Origin: Acridotheres tristis
Lineage: Eukaryota; Chordata; Aves; Passeriformes; Sturnidae
NCBI GenBank assembly: GCA_037013685.1
Contig: CM072897.1
Coordinates: 18,922,143 to 18,986,142 of the forward strand
Length of the DNA: 64,000 bases
Direction: 5' to 3'
Below are positions 39,970 through 51,399 of this stretch, one piece after another; position 1 is the stretch's first letter, and each line of letters begins with the position of its first letter. A program made the position numbers and the translations under genes. A model generated the notes under the pieces. It was given only the letters and a program-made list of their open reading frames with translations. It was not told the origin of the DNA and did no database searches.

Positions 39970-40300
39970 GCCCCATAAAATATCCCAAAACCCGCTCATC
40001 CCACAGTCCTGCCCCATAAAATATCCCAAAACCCGCTCATCCCACAGCCCTGCCCCATAAAATATCCCAAAACCCGCTCATCCCACAGCCCTGCCCCATA
40101 AAATATCCCAAAACCCGCTCATCCCACAGTCCCGCCCCATAAAATATCCCAAAACCCGCTCATCCCATAGTCCTGCCCCATAAAATATCCCAAAACCCGC
40201 TCATCCCACAGCCCTGCCCCATAAAATATCCCAAAACCCGCTCATCCCACAGCCCTGCCCCATAAAATATCCCAAAACCCGCTCATCCCATAGTCCTGCC
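39970..40300. repeat. 41-bp tandem repeat, eight near-identical copies
   Basis: Units contain CCCCATAAAATATCCCAAAA and CCCGCTCATCCCACAG and repeat every 41 bp with almost no divergence, suggesting very recent expansion. No spacer variation, so it is not CRISPR-like. Confidence 0.95.
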
Positions 40301-42410
40301 CCCCCTAAATCCCCTAAACCCCTTCGTCGCACAACCCTGCCCCACTAAATCCCCTAAAACCCTGTCATACCGCTCCTCTGCCCCTCAAAATATCCTTAAA
40401 CCCCGTCACACTGCTTCTCTGCACCCCAAATTCCCCCAAAACCCTGTCACCCCACAGCTCTGCCCCATAAAATCCCCTAAAACCCCATAGCCCTGCCCCA
40501 TAAAATCCCCTAAAATCTCATCACCCCACAGCTCTGCCCCACAAAATCCCCTATAACCCTTTTATCCCACACAAATCCCATGAAACCCGGTCATAGACAT
40601 CCTCTAAAAATCCCCCAGAACCCCAAAAACCCCATCCCCCCCAAATCCCATAAAACACCCTCACCCCACACTTCTGCACCCCAAATTCCCCCAAAACCCC
40701 GTCACCCCACAGCCCTGCCCCACAAAATATCCCAAAACCCGCTCATCCCACAGCCCTGCCCCGTAAAATCCCTTAAAACCCCTTCATCCCATAGCCCTAC
40801 CCCCCTAAATCCCCTAAAACCCCATCACCCCACAGCTCTGCCCCTTAAAATCCCCTGTAACCCTTTTATCCCACACCTCGGCCCCCCAAATCCCATAAAA
40901 CCCGACCACAGAGATCCTCTAAAAATCCCCCAAACCCCAAAAACCTCGTCCCCAAAATCCCCTAAAACCCTTTCACCGTACACTTCTGCACCTCAAAATC
41001 CCCTAAAACCCCAATACACTGCTCCTCTGCCCCCCAATTCCCCCAAAACCCTGTCACCCCATAGCCCTGCCCCCCTAAATCCCCTAAACCCCTTCATCCC
41101 ACAACCCTGTGCCACTAAATCCCCGAAAACCCTGTCATACCGCTTCTCTGCCCCTCAAAATCCCCTAAAATCCCATAGCCCTGCCCCATTAAATCCCTAA
41201 AACCCCATCACCCCACAGCTCTGCCCCTTAAAATCCACTAAAATCTCATCATCCCACAGCCCAGCCTCAGAAAATATCCTAAAACCACATCATCCCATAG
41301 CCCTGCCCCATAAAATCCCCTAAAACCCTGTCACCCCACAGCCCTGCCCCACAAAATCCCCTATAACCCTTTTATCCCACACCTCGTTCCCCCAAAATCC
41401 CCTAAAACCCGACCACAGAGATCCTCTAAAAATCCCCCAAACCCCAAAAACCTCGTCCCCCCAAATCCCCTAAAACACCCTCACCCCACACTTCTGCACC
41501 TCAAAATCCCCCAAAACCCCAATACACTGCTCCTCTGCCCCCCAAATTCCCCCAAAACCCTGTCACCCCATAGCCCTACCCCACTAAATCCCCTAAAATC
41601 CTGTCATACCGCTCCTCTGCCCCTTAAAATGCCCTAAAACCCCATAGCCCTGCCCCATAAAATCCCTAAAATCTCATCACCCCACAGCTCTGCCCCACAA
41701 AATCCCCTATAACCCTTTTATCCCACACCTCGGCCCTCCAAAATCCCATAAAACCCGGACATAGAGATCCTCTAAAAATCCCCCAAACCCCAAAAACCTC
41801 GTCCCCCCAAATCTCCTAAAACACCCTCACCCCACACTTCTGCACCTCAAAACCCCCCAAAACCCCATCCCACTGCTCCTCTGCCCCCCAAATTCCCCCA
41901 AAACCCTGTCACCCCATAGCCCTACCCCACTAAATCCCCTAAAATCCTGTCATACCTCTCCTCTGCCCATCAAAATGCCCTAAAACCCCATAGCCCTGCC
42001 CCATAAAATCCCTAAAACCCCATCACCCCACAGCTCTGCCCCTTAAAATCCCCTAAAACCCCATAGCCCTGCCCCATAAAATCCCCTAAAATCTCATCAT
42101 CCCACAACCCTGCCCCACAAAATCCCCTAAAACCCTTTTATCCCACACCTCGGCCCCCCAAAATCCCATAAAACCCGGTCATAGAGATCCTCTAAAAATC
42201 CCCAAAACCCCAAAACCCTGTCCCCAAAATCCCATAAAACCCGGACATAGAGATCCTCTGAAAATCCCCAAAATCCCAAAACCCTGTCCCCAAAATCCCA
42301 TAAAACCCTTTTACCCTTTGCTGCTTCACCCCAAAATCCCCCAAATCCCATCAGCCCACGGCCCTGCCCCATAAAATCCCCCAAAACCCCACAAACCTCG
42401 GCCCTTTCCC
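40301..42410. repeat. Diverged continuation of the 41-bp family (40-45-bp units)
   Basis: Units of CCCCATAAAATCCCCTAAAA plus CCCCATCACCCCACAGC and many variants continue for 2.1 kb. Older units are here and homogenised ones at the ISLR end, a typical polarity of minisatellite turnover. Confidence 0.92.
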
Positions 42411-42411
42411 T

Positions 42412-44150
42412 CGTCAAACTGGGAATTCCAACTGGTCAAACTGGGAATTTCTAACTGGTTAAATTGGGAATTTCCAACTGGTTAAATTGGGAATTCCCAA
42501 TTGGTCAAACTGAGAATTCTGGACTGGTCAAACTGGGAATTCCAGCTGGTTAAACTGGGAATTCTCCACTGGTCAAACTGGGAATTCCAAATTGGTCAAA
42601 CTGGAAATTCCTGAGTGGTCAAACTGGGAATTCTCCACTGGTCAAACTGGGAAATCCCGACTCCTCAAATTGGGAATTCCCAACTGGACAAACTGGGATT
42701 TCCTGATTGGTCAAACTGGGAATTCTGGACAGGTCAAACTGGGAATTCCCAACTGGCCAAACTGGGACTTCCTGACTGGTCAAACTGGGAATTCTTAACT
42801 GGACAAACTAGGAGTTCCCAACTGGTCAAACCGAGAAATCCCAACTGGTTAAACTGGGAATTCCTGACTGGTTAAACTGGGAATTTCCAACTGGTTAAAC
42901 TGGGAATTCCTGACTGGTTAAACTGGGAATTTCCAGCTGGTTAAACTGGGAATTCCTGACTCCCCAAACTGGGAATTCCGGGCTGGTCAAACTGGGAAAT
43001 CCTGACTGGTTAAACTGGGAATTCCTGACTGGTCAAACTGGGCATTCCTGACTCCTCAAACTGGGAAATCCCAACTGGACAAACTGGGAATTCTGGGCTC
43101 GTCAAATTGGGAAATCCTGACTCCTCAAACTGGGAATTCCTGACTGGTCAAACTGGGAATTTCCAACTGGTTAAATTGGGAATTCCCATCTGGTCAAACT
43201 GGGAAATCCTGAACTGGACAAACTGGGAATTTTAGACTGGTTAAACCAGGAAATCCCATCTGGTCAAACTGGGAATTCCTGAGTGGTCAATTTGGGAATT
43301 CCAACTGGTCAAACTGGGAAATCTCTACTCCTCAAACTGGGAATTCCTGATTGGTCAAACTGGGAATTCTGGACTGGTCAAACTGTGAATTCCCAACTGC
43401 TCAAACTGGGAAATTCCAACTGGTTAAACTGGGAATTCCTGACTGGTCAAACTGGGAATTCTCCACTGTTCAAACTGGGAATTCCCAAATGGTCAAACTG
43501 GGAGTTCCCAACTGGTCAAACTGGGAATTCCTGAGTGGTCAAACTGGGAATTCTGAACTGGTCAAATTGGGAATTCTGGACTGGTCAAACTGGGAAATCC
43601 TGACTGGTTAAACTGGGAATTCCCAATTGGTCAAACTGAGAATTCCTACTGGTCAAACTGGGAATTCCTGATTGGTCAAACTGGGAATTCTGGACTGGTC
43701 ACACTGGGAAATCCCAACTCCTCAAACTGGGAATTCCTGACTGGTCAAACTGGGAATTCCCAGCTCCTCAAACTGGGAATTCTTCACTGGTCAGACTGGG
43801 AATTCTCCACTGTTCAAACTGGGAATTCCCAAATGGTCAAACTGGGAATTCTGGACTGGTCACACTGGGAATTCCTGAGTGGCCAAACTGGGAATTCTGA
43901 ACTGGTCAAATTGGGAATTCTGGACTGGTCAAACTGTGAAATCCCAACTGGTTAAACTGGGAATTCCCAATTGTTCAAACTGGGAATTCCTACTGGTCAA
44001 ACTGGGAATTCCCGACTGGTCAAACTGGGAATTCCTGAATCCTCAAACTGGGAATTCCTGACTAGTCAAACTGGGAATTCTGAACTGGTCAAACTGGGAA
44101 TTCCCAAATGATCAAACTGGGAATTCCTGACTGGACAAACTGGGAAATCC
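42412..44150. repeat. 23-24-bp minisatellite (CTGGTCAAACTGGGAATTCC)
   Basis: About 73 units of CTGGTCAAACTGGGAATTCC plus TGA or CAA run for 1.74 kb. Plus-strand frames reading SNWEF/TGQTGNS are artefacts of the period. Confidence 0.95.
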
Positions 44151-44339
44151 TTCCTCATCCTCATCCTCATCCTCACCTTCTGGGATATTTTAACCATTCC
44201 CAGGAGGAATTTTTTCCAGGAAAACCCGTTCTGGATGAAGAGCTCCATCCTCATCCTCCAGGATTCCCAGCAGGAATTTTTCCAGGAAAAGCCCCACAAC
44301 CTCATCCTCATCCTCATCTTCATCCTCATCTTCGTCCTC

Positions 44340-44965
44340 CTGGGAATATCCACAATTATTTATAGGAATATTAAAAATTACGAGAATATCCACGAGTATT
44401 TATGGGAATATCCAGCATTATTTATGGGAATATTTATAATTATGGGAATATCCCAAATTATTATGGGAATATCCCCAATTATTTATAGGAATACTTATAA
44501 TTATGGGAATATCCACAAATATTATGGGAATATTCACGATTATGGGAATATTCACAATTATTTATAGGAATATTTATAATTATTTATAGGAATATTCATA
44601 ATTATGGGAATATCCACAATAATTTATGGGAATATCCACCATTATTTATAGGAATATTCATAACTATGGGAATATCCACGAGTTTTTATGGGAATATCCA
44701 CAATTATTTATGGGAATATTCACAATTATTTATAGGAATACTAATAATTATGGGAATATCCCCAATTATTATGGGAATATTCACGATTATGGGAATATCT
44801 ACCATTATTTATAGGAATATTTATAATTATTTATAGGAATATTCATAACTATGGGAATATCCACAAATATTATGGGAATATTCGCGATTATGGGAATATC
44901 TACCGTTATTTATGGGAATATTCACAATTATTTATAGGAATATTTATAATTATGGGAATATCCAG
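44340..44965. repeat. AT-rich minisatellite (ATTATGGGAATATCCACA)
   Basis: Units of 16-24 bp (ATTATGGGAATATCCACAAT, TTTATAGGAATATTCATAAT) run for 0.6 kb. It is strikingly AT-rich next to GC-rich arrays on both sides. Confidence 0.93.
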
Positions 44966-44999
44966 GCTCTGATGGGATGAGGGGGTCCAAACACCTCGG

Positions 45000-46205
45000 A
45001 TTCCCGGGATTTGAGGGATTTGGGGGGGATTTGTGGGATTTTGGGGATTTTTAGGGCATTTGGGGGGTTTTGGGGTTTTTTTGGGGGGGGATTTGGAGAG
45101 ATATTTGGGAGATTCGGAAAGGATTTGGGGGGAATTGGGGGATTTTTGGGATTTTTTGGCGGGATCGGGAGGGATTTTGGGGGAATTTTGCGAGGATTTG
45201 GGGAGATTTTGGGGGGCGATTTTAGGGGGGAATTGTGGGATCTTGGCGGAATTTGGGGGGGATTTTGTGTGGATTTTAGGGGTTTTGTGGGGATTTTGGG
45301 GGAATTTTGGGATATTTGGGGGATTTGGGGGTTTTGGGGGGATTTGGGGGGGATTTTGTGGGGATTTTGGGGGGATTTGGGGAATTTTGGGAGGATTTGG
45401 GGAATTTTGGGAGGATTTGGGGGAATTTTGGGGGGATCTGGAAGGGATTTTTTAAGGGATTCGGGGGATTTTGGGGGGAATTGTGGGATTTTCGGGGGGA
45501 TTTGGGGAATTTTGGGGGGATTTTGTGTGGATTTTAGGGGTTTTGTGGGGATGTGGAGGGATTTTGGGGATATTGGGGGATTTGGGGGATTTTGGGGAGA
45601 TTTTGGGGGGAATTGTGGGATTTTCGGGGGGATTTGGGGAATGGGGGGCTTTTTGTGGATTTTAGGGGTTTTTTGTAGGGATTTTGAGGGATTTTTGGTA
45701 TATTTGGGGGATTTGGGGGTTTGGGGGGGATTTTAGGGGGGTATTGTGGGATTTTCGGGGGGATTTGGGGAATTTTGGGGACATTTTGGGGGATTTTGGG
45801 GGGATTGGGGGAATTTTGGGGCATTTGGAGGGGATCTTTGAAGGGATTTAGGGGATTTGGGGGGGATTTTGGGGGAATTGTGGGATTTTTCGGGGGGATT
45901 TGGGGGATTTTGGGGGGATTTTGGGGGGATTTTGGGGTTTTGGGGGGATATGGAGGGATTTGGGGGAGGATTTTAGGGGGAAGTGTGGGATCTTGGGGGG
46001 ATTTGGGGAATTTTGGGGGATTTTAGGGTTTTTTGTGGGGATTTGGAGGGATTTTTGGGATATTTGGGGGATTTTGAGGAAGATTTTAGGGGGATTTGTG
46101 GGATCTTAGGGGAGATTTGGGGGATTTTTGGGGGGGTTTGGAGGGAATTGTGGGATTTTCGGGGGGATTTGGGGAATTTTGGGGGGATTTTGGGGGGATT
46201 TGGGC
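45000..46205. repeat. G-rich array (GGGGGATTTTGGGGGAATTT)
   Basis: About 1.2 kb of 8-25-bp units made of GGGGGATTT, TTTGGGG and GGAATTGTGGGATTTT words. Dense G-runs on the + strand should support G-quadruplex formation. Confidence 0.93.
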
Positions 46206-46399
46206 TCCAGAGTTTAAAATAGCGATTTTCTTTTTTCCCCTGAAAAAAAAGAAATATTGGATTCCCAGGGGATGATTTTGGGGAGAAAAATCGTCGGAGC
46301 GATGGGATCGGGAGCAGAAATCCAGAGGGAATTTTGTCACCGAGGTGACACCGGCAAGGAGAGGAGTTTGGGGAGAAAAAATGAAAAATAAAAAAATTT

Positions 46400-46860
46400 A
46401 AAAAGCGAGATTTGGTGTGTTTCTTTAGAAATATGGAGATTGTAGAAATTCTATCTAAAATGAAATAAATTCCAGATAAAACGGTAGGAATTCTATTTAA
46501 AATGAAATAAATTCTAGATAAAAATGATGGATAAAAATGACAGAAATTTTATCTAAAATGAAATAAACTGCAGATAAAATGATAGAAATCATCGACGAAA
46601 TGATAGAAATCATCGATAAAGTGATAGAAATAATAGATATAATACACCTAAAACGACAGAAATTATCTCTAAAAATGATAAAAATTAGACACAAAATGAC
46701 AGAAATCATCTCTGCAAGATCCAAAATTCCCTCTGAAACGGTGGGAAGCGCGCCTCAAATTACAGAAATTATATCAAAATGCCAGAAATGACGAGGGAAA
46801 TTGCGGGGAAGGATCTATAAAATGATAGAAAATGATGTGTAAAACGACAGAAAACACATA
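46400..46860. repeat. AT-rich repeat (GATAGAAATCATCTCTAAAATG-type)
   Basis: Loose units of 20-35 bp combine ACAGAAATTATCTC, AAAATGATAGAAAT and AATAAATTC words. Confidence 0.8.
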
Positions 46861-46958
46861 TCCGTGGGATGTTTCCTCGCTCCAGTGCGTTGCGATGCGC
46901 GCCGGGGGAAATCCGAGGAAATTTTTCCTTCCTCCGCTGGTGAATTTATAGGGGAAAA

Positions 46959-47242
46959 TTTAATGGATTCCAGCGATTCCATTTCCTCCCCCTCGCGATT
47001 TATGGCCGGGAAAATGAATTTTTATTTTGAGGACGGTGCCACCCCCTGGCTCGTCCCCTCCCCGCCCCTTTGGGGACAGAAATCCCGGGTTTTTTCCCCA
47101 AAGATTTAATGGCTTCCAGCGATTCCATTTCCTCCCTCTCGCGATTTATGGCCGGGAAAAATGAATTTTTATTTTTAAGACGGTGCCACCCCCTGACTCG
47201 TCCCCTCCCCGCCCCTTTGGGGACAGAAATCCCGATTTTTTT
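46959..47242. repeat. Direct duplication of about 145 bp near the ISLR2 3' end
   Basis: Copy 1 begins TAATGGATTCCAGCGATTCC at 46961 and copy 2 TAATGGCTTCCAGCGATTCC at 47106. They stay aligned through TTTATGGCCGGGAAAATGAA and CCCCTTTGGGGACAGAAATC, with few differences. Each copy carries an AATAAA-containing stretch on the minus strand. Confidence 0.92.
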
Positions 47243-47284
47243 TTTCCTCCCCCCAAAGCAGGGAGCGGCTCCGCTTTCAATCCT

Positions 47285-47290
47285 TTTATT
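47285..47290 (-). terminator. ISLR2: Candidate ISLR2 poly(A) signal
   Basis: On the minus strand this reads AATAAA (AGTCAATAAAAGG) about 1.85 kb after the ISLR2 stop, in single-copy sequence. Further AATAAA-like sites lie in the 145-bp duplication just beyond, so alternative ends are possible. Confidence 0.45.
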
Positions 47291-47404
47291 GACTCTGCAC
47301 ACACCGAAACGCGCACGCCCCGGGGCCACCGTGGCCACCGGCACAAACACTTGGCTACAAGGCTACTCTACCCAAAAACACATCGAGGGGCCCCGCCGGC
47401 ACCG

Positions 47405-48200
47405 GGGAGAGGGGATTTGGGGATTGGGGAGAGGGAATTGGGATTGGGGAGCAGGGAGAGGGGGTTTGGGGATTGGGGAGAGGGAATTGGGATTGGGGAG
47501 CAGGGAGAGGGGATTTGGGATCGGGGAGAGGGAATTGGGGATGGGGGAGAGGGAGTTGGGGAGCCGGGAGAGAGGATTTGGGATTGGGGGTTTGGGATTG
47601 GGATTGGGGAGAGGGGATGGGAGAGCAGGGAGAGGGGATTTGGGATGGGGCAGAGGGAATTGGGGAGCGGGGAGAGGGGATTTGGGATTGGGGATTTGGG
47701 ATCGGGGATTTGGGATTGGGGAGAGGGAACTGGGGAGAGGGAATTGGGGATTGGGGACTGGGGAGCAGGGAGAGGGGATTTGGGATTGGGGGTTTGGGAT
47801 TGAGGGTTTGGGACCGGGAAGAGGAGACGGGGGAGAGGGGATTTGGGATTGGGGAGAGGGAATTGGGGGTTTGGGATTTGGGATAGGAGAGCGGGGATGG
47901 GGAGAGGGGAGCGAGGATTGGGGATTGAGGAGCGGGGATTTGGGACTGGGGAGAGGGAATTGAGGGTTTGGGATAGGAGAGCGGGGATGGGGAGACGGGA
48001 GTGAGGGTTTGGGATCGGGGATTGGGGATCGGGGATTCGGGATTGGGGAGCGGAGATCGGGGAGAGGGAAGAGGGGATTGGGGAACGGGGATTGGGGAGC
48101 AGAGATCGAGGAGCGGGGATTGAGGATTGGGGATGGGGGAACAGAGATCGGGGAGCGGGGGTCGGGGATTTGGGATCGGTGAGCGGGGAGCCCCGGGAGA
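47405..48200. repeat. GGGGAGAGGGGATTTGGGATT-type minisatellite (ISLR2 3'UTR region)
   Basis: Units of 14-30 bp (GGGGAGAGGGAATTGGG, GGGATTTGGGATTGGGG, GGGGAGCAGGGAGAGG) run for 0.8 kb. If the ISLR2 poly(A) call is right, they are transcribed in its 3'UTR as a C-rich strand. Confidence 0.9.
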
Positions 48201-48289
48201 CCCCGGAGCCTCGGGGGGCGCGGAGCTGTCCCGGTGTGCTCGGTGCTGAACGGGGAGAGCGGCGGGAGCATCGGGAACACCGGGACCCA

Positions 48290-48720
48290 GCGGGAACGGG
48301 AATTGCAGGGAGCAGGGAGCAGCTCCCGGGAGTGGCGGGGAGCGGAGAGCACCAATATCCATCGGGGGATGGAGAGAACCGCCCGGGAGAGGCGGGGACC
48401 GGGAATGTCGGCACCCAGCGGGGAGCACGGAGCATCTCCCGGGAGTGGCGGGGAGCGAGGAACCCCGGGATCCATCGGGGAGCGAGGAAAACCTCCCGGG
48501 AGCGGCAGGGACCGGGAATGTCGGCATCGGGGAAAGTCGGGATGCGCCGGGGAGCAGTGGGGACACACCGGTGAGCGGCGGGGACAGCTCCGGGATGAGC
48601 GGGGACAGCTCCGGGATGAGCGGGGACAGCTCCGGGATGAGCGGGGACGGCTGCGGGATAAGCGGGGACAGCTCCGGGATGAGCGGGGACAGCCCCGGGC
48701 TCGGCAGGAGAGAACCGGGG
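48290..48720. repeat. GC-rich repeats (about 60-bp and 21-bp units)
   Basis: A diverged unit carrying GGGAGTGGCGGGGAGCG and GGGACCGGGAATGTCGGCA is followed at about 48585-48700 by six 21-bp copies of GCGGGGACAGCTCCGGGATG. Confidence 0.85.
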
Positions 48721-48837
48721 AGCAGAGGGGACTCACCGAGCACCGAGAAGCGGCGGGGAACCACCGGGGACTGAACCGATTCCAGCAAAGAGAATTTTGG
48801 GCTCTCGGGCTTTCTGCTTTTAGCGGGTTTTTTTCTG

Positions 48838-48861
48838 TTTTTTTTTTTTTTTTTTTTCGTT
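48838..48861. repeat. Poly(T) run
   Basis: About 20 uninterrupted T on the + strand; on the minus strand it is an A-run inside the ISLR2 3'UTR. No retrotransposon body is attached to it. Confidence 0.85.
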
Positions 48862-49134
48862 TCTTTCCTGGGAGGGGAAAGCGCGCCCGGGGCTGGCGGG
48901 CGGCAGAGGGAGGCGGGGGAACGGGAATCGTTGTTGTCGCCGGAGCCCGGAATGGAAACGAAATGGTGGGAGGCTCATCCCGGCGGCACCGAGCGTGCCC
49001 GGGGGCCGAGGGGCGAGCAGCGGGAGGAGGAGGAGGAAGAGGAGGAGGAGGAGGAGGAGAGGCGGGGATGGCTCGGGTTGTTTTTCCCCGGGCGGAGAGG
49101 GGGGTGGGGTTGCGGGGCCGGGGTCTCGGGGGGC

Positions 49135-51243
49135 TCAGCGGGGCCGGGGCCGGTAGTTGCCGTTGATCTCCGGGGAGATGGTGACGGCCTCGGCGCCCAG
49201 GGGCAGCTTGTCGCTGTACTCGGAGCGCACCTCGAACTCCTCGGCGCCGCCCTTGGACTGCGACTCCGCCATGGAGCTGGCGGCCACGCTCTCCTCCCGC
49301 TCCAGCTCCGCCGCGCCTTCCCCCTCCCTCCCGCGCCGCCACCGCGCTCCTTCCTCATCTCCCGCCTCCTCCTCCTCCTCCTCGTCCTCGGCCTCTCCGG
49401 CCTCTCCGGGCGCGAAGTTCTTCTCGGACTCGAGGTAGGAGGCGCGGGGGTCGAAGTCGGCGGCCATGCGCTTCTCCATCTGGTCGGGGTTCTGCGCCTT
49501 CATGATGAGCTTGTAGGGCTTGGCCTGGAGCTTGGCGAGCAGGTGGCACCACGTGGCTCCCAGCAGCGGCAGCGTGGCCAGCAGCAGCAGGAAGATGCTG
49601 ACCACCACGATGATGATGAGCGACGGGATCTCCTTCTTGGTGGTGAACACCACCTGCACCTGGCACTCCTCGCCCGGCGAGCTCAGGCACACCGAGTAGT
49701 TGGTGCCGGGCCTCAGGCCCTGGAACCAGTACGAGTTCACGCCGGCCTCGATCTGCGACCACTGCAGCAGGGCGTGGCCCTGGCGGCCCTGCTGGCACAG
49801 GTACAGCACGCCCAGGTGGCCCCCGCCGGGCTGGGTGGGCGTGAGCTGCACTCGGGCGTCGCGCTCGGCCACGTCCAGGGCGATGACGCCCAGCTCGAAG
49901 CTGTGCTGCTTCAGGTCTCCGCTCTGGTTGAAGGCGTGGTTGGATACGTACTTGGAGCCGCCCGGAGAGGAGCCGCACGTCTTCCCCGGGACCGGCGGCT
50001 CCAGGGGGACCCGGTCCCGGCGCTCAGGCTCCGGCCCCGCCGCCGCCGCCGAGGGCTGGCTCTGCCGGGTGGGCCCCAGCGCTTTGCCCCTCTCCTCCGG
50101 GGTCAGCACGCTGTTCTTGGCCCCCTTGGCTCCGGGTTTCTTGTCGCCCGCCTGCTTGTCCCCGCCGGGCACCGGCGGGTGTTTCTGCGCGCCCGCCACC
50201 GCCAAGCTGAGCGACGAGCGGTTGCTGCCCACCTCGTTGGTGGCCACGCAGGTGTAGGTGCCCTCCTCCCGCTTGCTGAGGCGCGGGATCACCAGGGTGC
50301 CGTTCTTGAACACGGCGAAGCGCTCGGGCTCCCGCTGCTGCTGCTGCTGCTGCTGCTGCGGCTCCTCCTTGGCCGCGCTCTCCGCGCCGCTCCCGCCCAG
50401 CAGCTCCAGGCTCTGGGCGCCCGTGCGGATCTTCCAGCGCACCTCGGGCGCCGGCGAGCCGCTCACGGCGCAGTGCAGGCTCAGCGTGAGCCCGTCGGGC
50501 AGCTCGGCCGCGTCCAGGCTGCTGGGCGAGTAGCTGAGCTGCACGGTGGGCGCGGCGCAGCGCAGGTCGGGCAGCCGGGCCAGCGGCACCCCCCGCAGGC
50601 GCTCGGGCAGCGCGCAGGCGATGGAGTCCTTCTCGGGGATGGAGATGAGCGTGCTCTCCATCCAGCGCTTCAGCCACTGCAGCGCGCAGGAGCACTCGAA
50701 GGGGTTGTTGTAGATCTGCAGGTGCGACAGCGAGCTCAGCGAGTCGAAGATGCCCTCGGCCAGCGTGGCGAAGCGGTTGTTGTTGATGCGCAGCGAGCGC
50801 AGGTCCTTGAGCGTGCGGAAGGCGCCCGGCGGCACCGCGGCCATGCGGTTGTTGTTCATCTTGAGCAGCTGCAGCGCGCTCAGGTTGCGCAGGTCCTGCC
50901 AGGGGAACTCGGCGATCTGGTTGTGGCTGATGTCCAGGTTCTTGAGCTGCACCAGCACGGCCAGCGCGCCGGGCTCGATGGCGGCGATCTCGTTGTGCGC
51001 CAGCCACAGCGAGCTCACCTGGGTCACCTCGGCGAAGGCGCCGCGCGGCAGCGAGCTGATCTTGTTGGCCGACAGGCTCAGGGTGGTCACGTTGGAGGGC
51101 AGCCCCGCGGGCACGGCCTGCAGCTCCTTGTAGGCGCAGTCGGCGAACTGGTGCGCGTACTTGTCCACGCAAGCGCACGGCTCCGGGCACGCCCGGCCCG
51201 AGCCCAGCAGGGCGGCCAGCAGCAGCGCCAGCAGCGGGGCCAT
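49135..51243 (-). CDS. ISLR2: ISLR2, LRR and Ig domain transmembrane protein (Linx)
   Basis: The single coding exon encodes 702 residues; human ISLR2 has 745. In order: signal peptide (about 1-18, MAPLLALLLAALLGSGRA), LRRNT (CPEPCACVDKYAHQFADCAY, essentially as in human), five LRRs of 24 residues from about 50 (NVTTLSLSANKI onward), LRRCT (NPFECSCALQWLKRW), one Ig domain (about 235-350) with a run of eight glutamines at 296-303, a conserved KYVSNHAFNQSGDLK block, a region with VNSYWFQGLRPGTNYSVCL, a transmembrane helix at about 540-563, and a cytoplasmic tail with MEKRMAADFDPRASYLESEK, an acidic run and the end EINGNY. Linx acts in axon guidance and modulates Trk and RET signalling in neurons. 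The frame stays open for 47 codons upstream, but homology begins at this ATG and a splice acceptor (CCTGCCAG|GGGGAC) lies six bases before it. Confidence 0.96.
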   Translation of the reverse strand: MAPLLALLLAALLGSGRACPEPCACVDKYAHQFADCAYKELQAVPAGLPSNVTTLSLSANKISSLPRGAFAEVTQVSSLWLAHNEIAAIEPGALAVLVQLKNLDISHNQIAEFPWQDLRNLSALQLLKMNNNRMAAVPPGAFRTLKDLRSLRINNNRFATLAEGIFDSLSSLSHLQIYNNPFECSCALQWLKRWMESTLISIPEKDSIACALPERLRGVPLARLPDLRCAAPTVQLSYSPSSLDAAELPDGLTLSLHCAVSGSPAPEVRWKIRTGAQSLELLGGSGAESAAKEEPQQQQQQQQREPERFAVFKNGTLVIPRLSKREEGTYTCVATNEVGSNRSSLSLAVAGAQKHPPVPGGDKQAGDKKPGAKGAKNSVLTPEERGKALGPTRQSQPSAAAAGPEPERRDRVPLEPPVPGKTCGSSPGGSKYVSNHAFNQSGDLKQHSFELGVIALDVAERDARVQLTPTQPGGGHLGVLYLCQQGRQGHALLQWSQIEAGVNSYWFQGLRPGTNYSVCLSSPGEECQVQVVFTTKKEIPSLIIIVVVSIFLLLLATLPLLGATWCHLLAKLQAKPYKLIMKAQNPDQMEKRMAADFDPRASYLESEKNFAPGEAGEAEDEEEEEEAGDEEGARWRRGREGEGAAELEREESVAASSMAESQSKGGAEEFEVRSEYSDKLPLGAEAVTISPEINGNYRPRPR

Positions 51244-51399
51244 GTCCCCCTGGCAGGGGACAGCGCGGGGCTCAGCGCCAGCGCGCCCCGGCCCCGCCCG
51301 CCGGCGGGAGGAGGAGGCGGCGGGGCCGCGCCCCATTGTCTGTGCCCGGCTCCCCCCGGCTGCTGCCCGCTGCCTCCCGCTCATCCCCTGCTCGCCCTC

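Noticed and set aside
39970..44150. CRISPR-like regular repeats
   Set aside because: The 41-bp and 23-bp units are contiguous tandem repeats without unique spacers, in a vertebrate genome, with no cas genes.
48838..48861. Retrotransposon tail at the poly(T) run
   Set aside because: No LINE, SINE or processed pseudogene body adjoins it and no target-site duplication is evident.
51244..51384. 47-codon N-terminal extension of ISLR2
   Set aside because: The frame is open, but the extra residues are Arg/Ala/Gly-rich, lack homology, and a splice acceptor lies between them and the conserved signal peptide.
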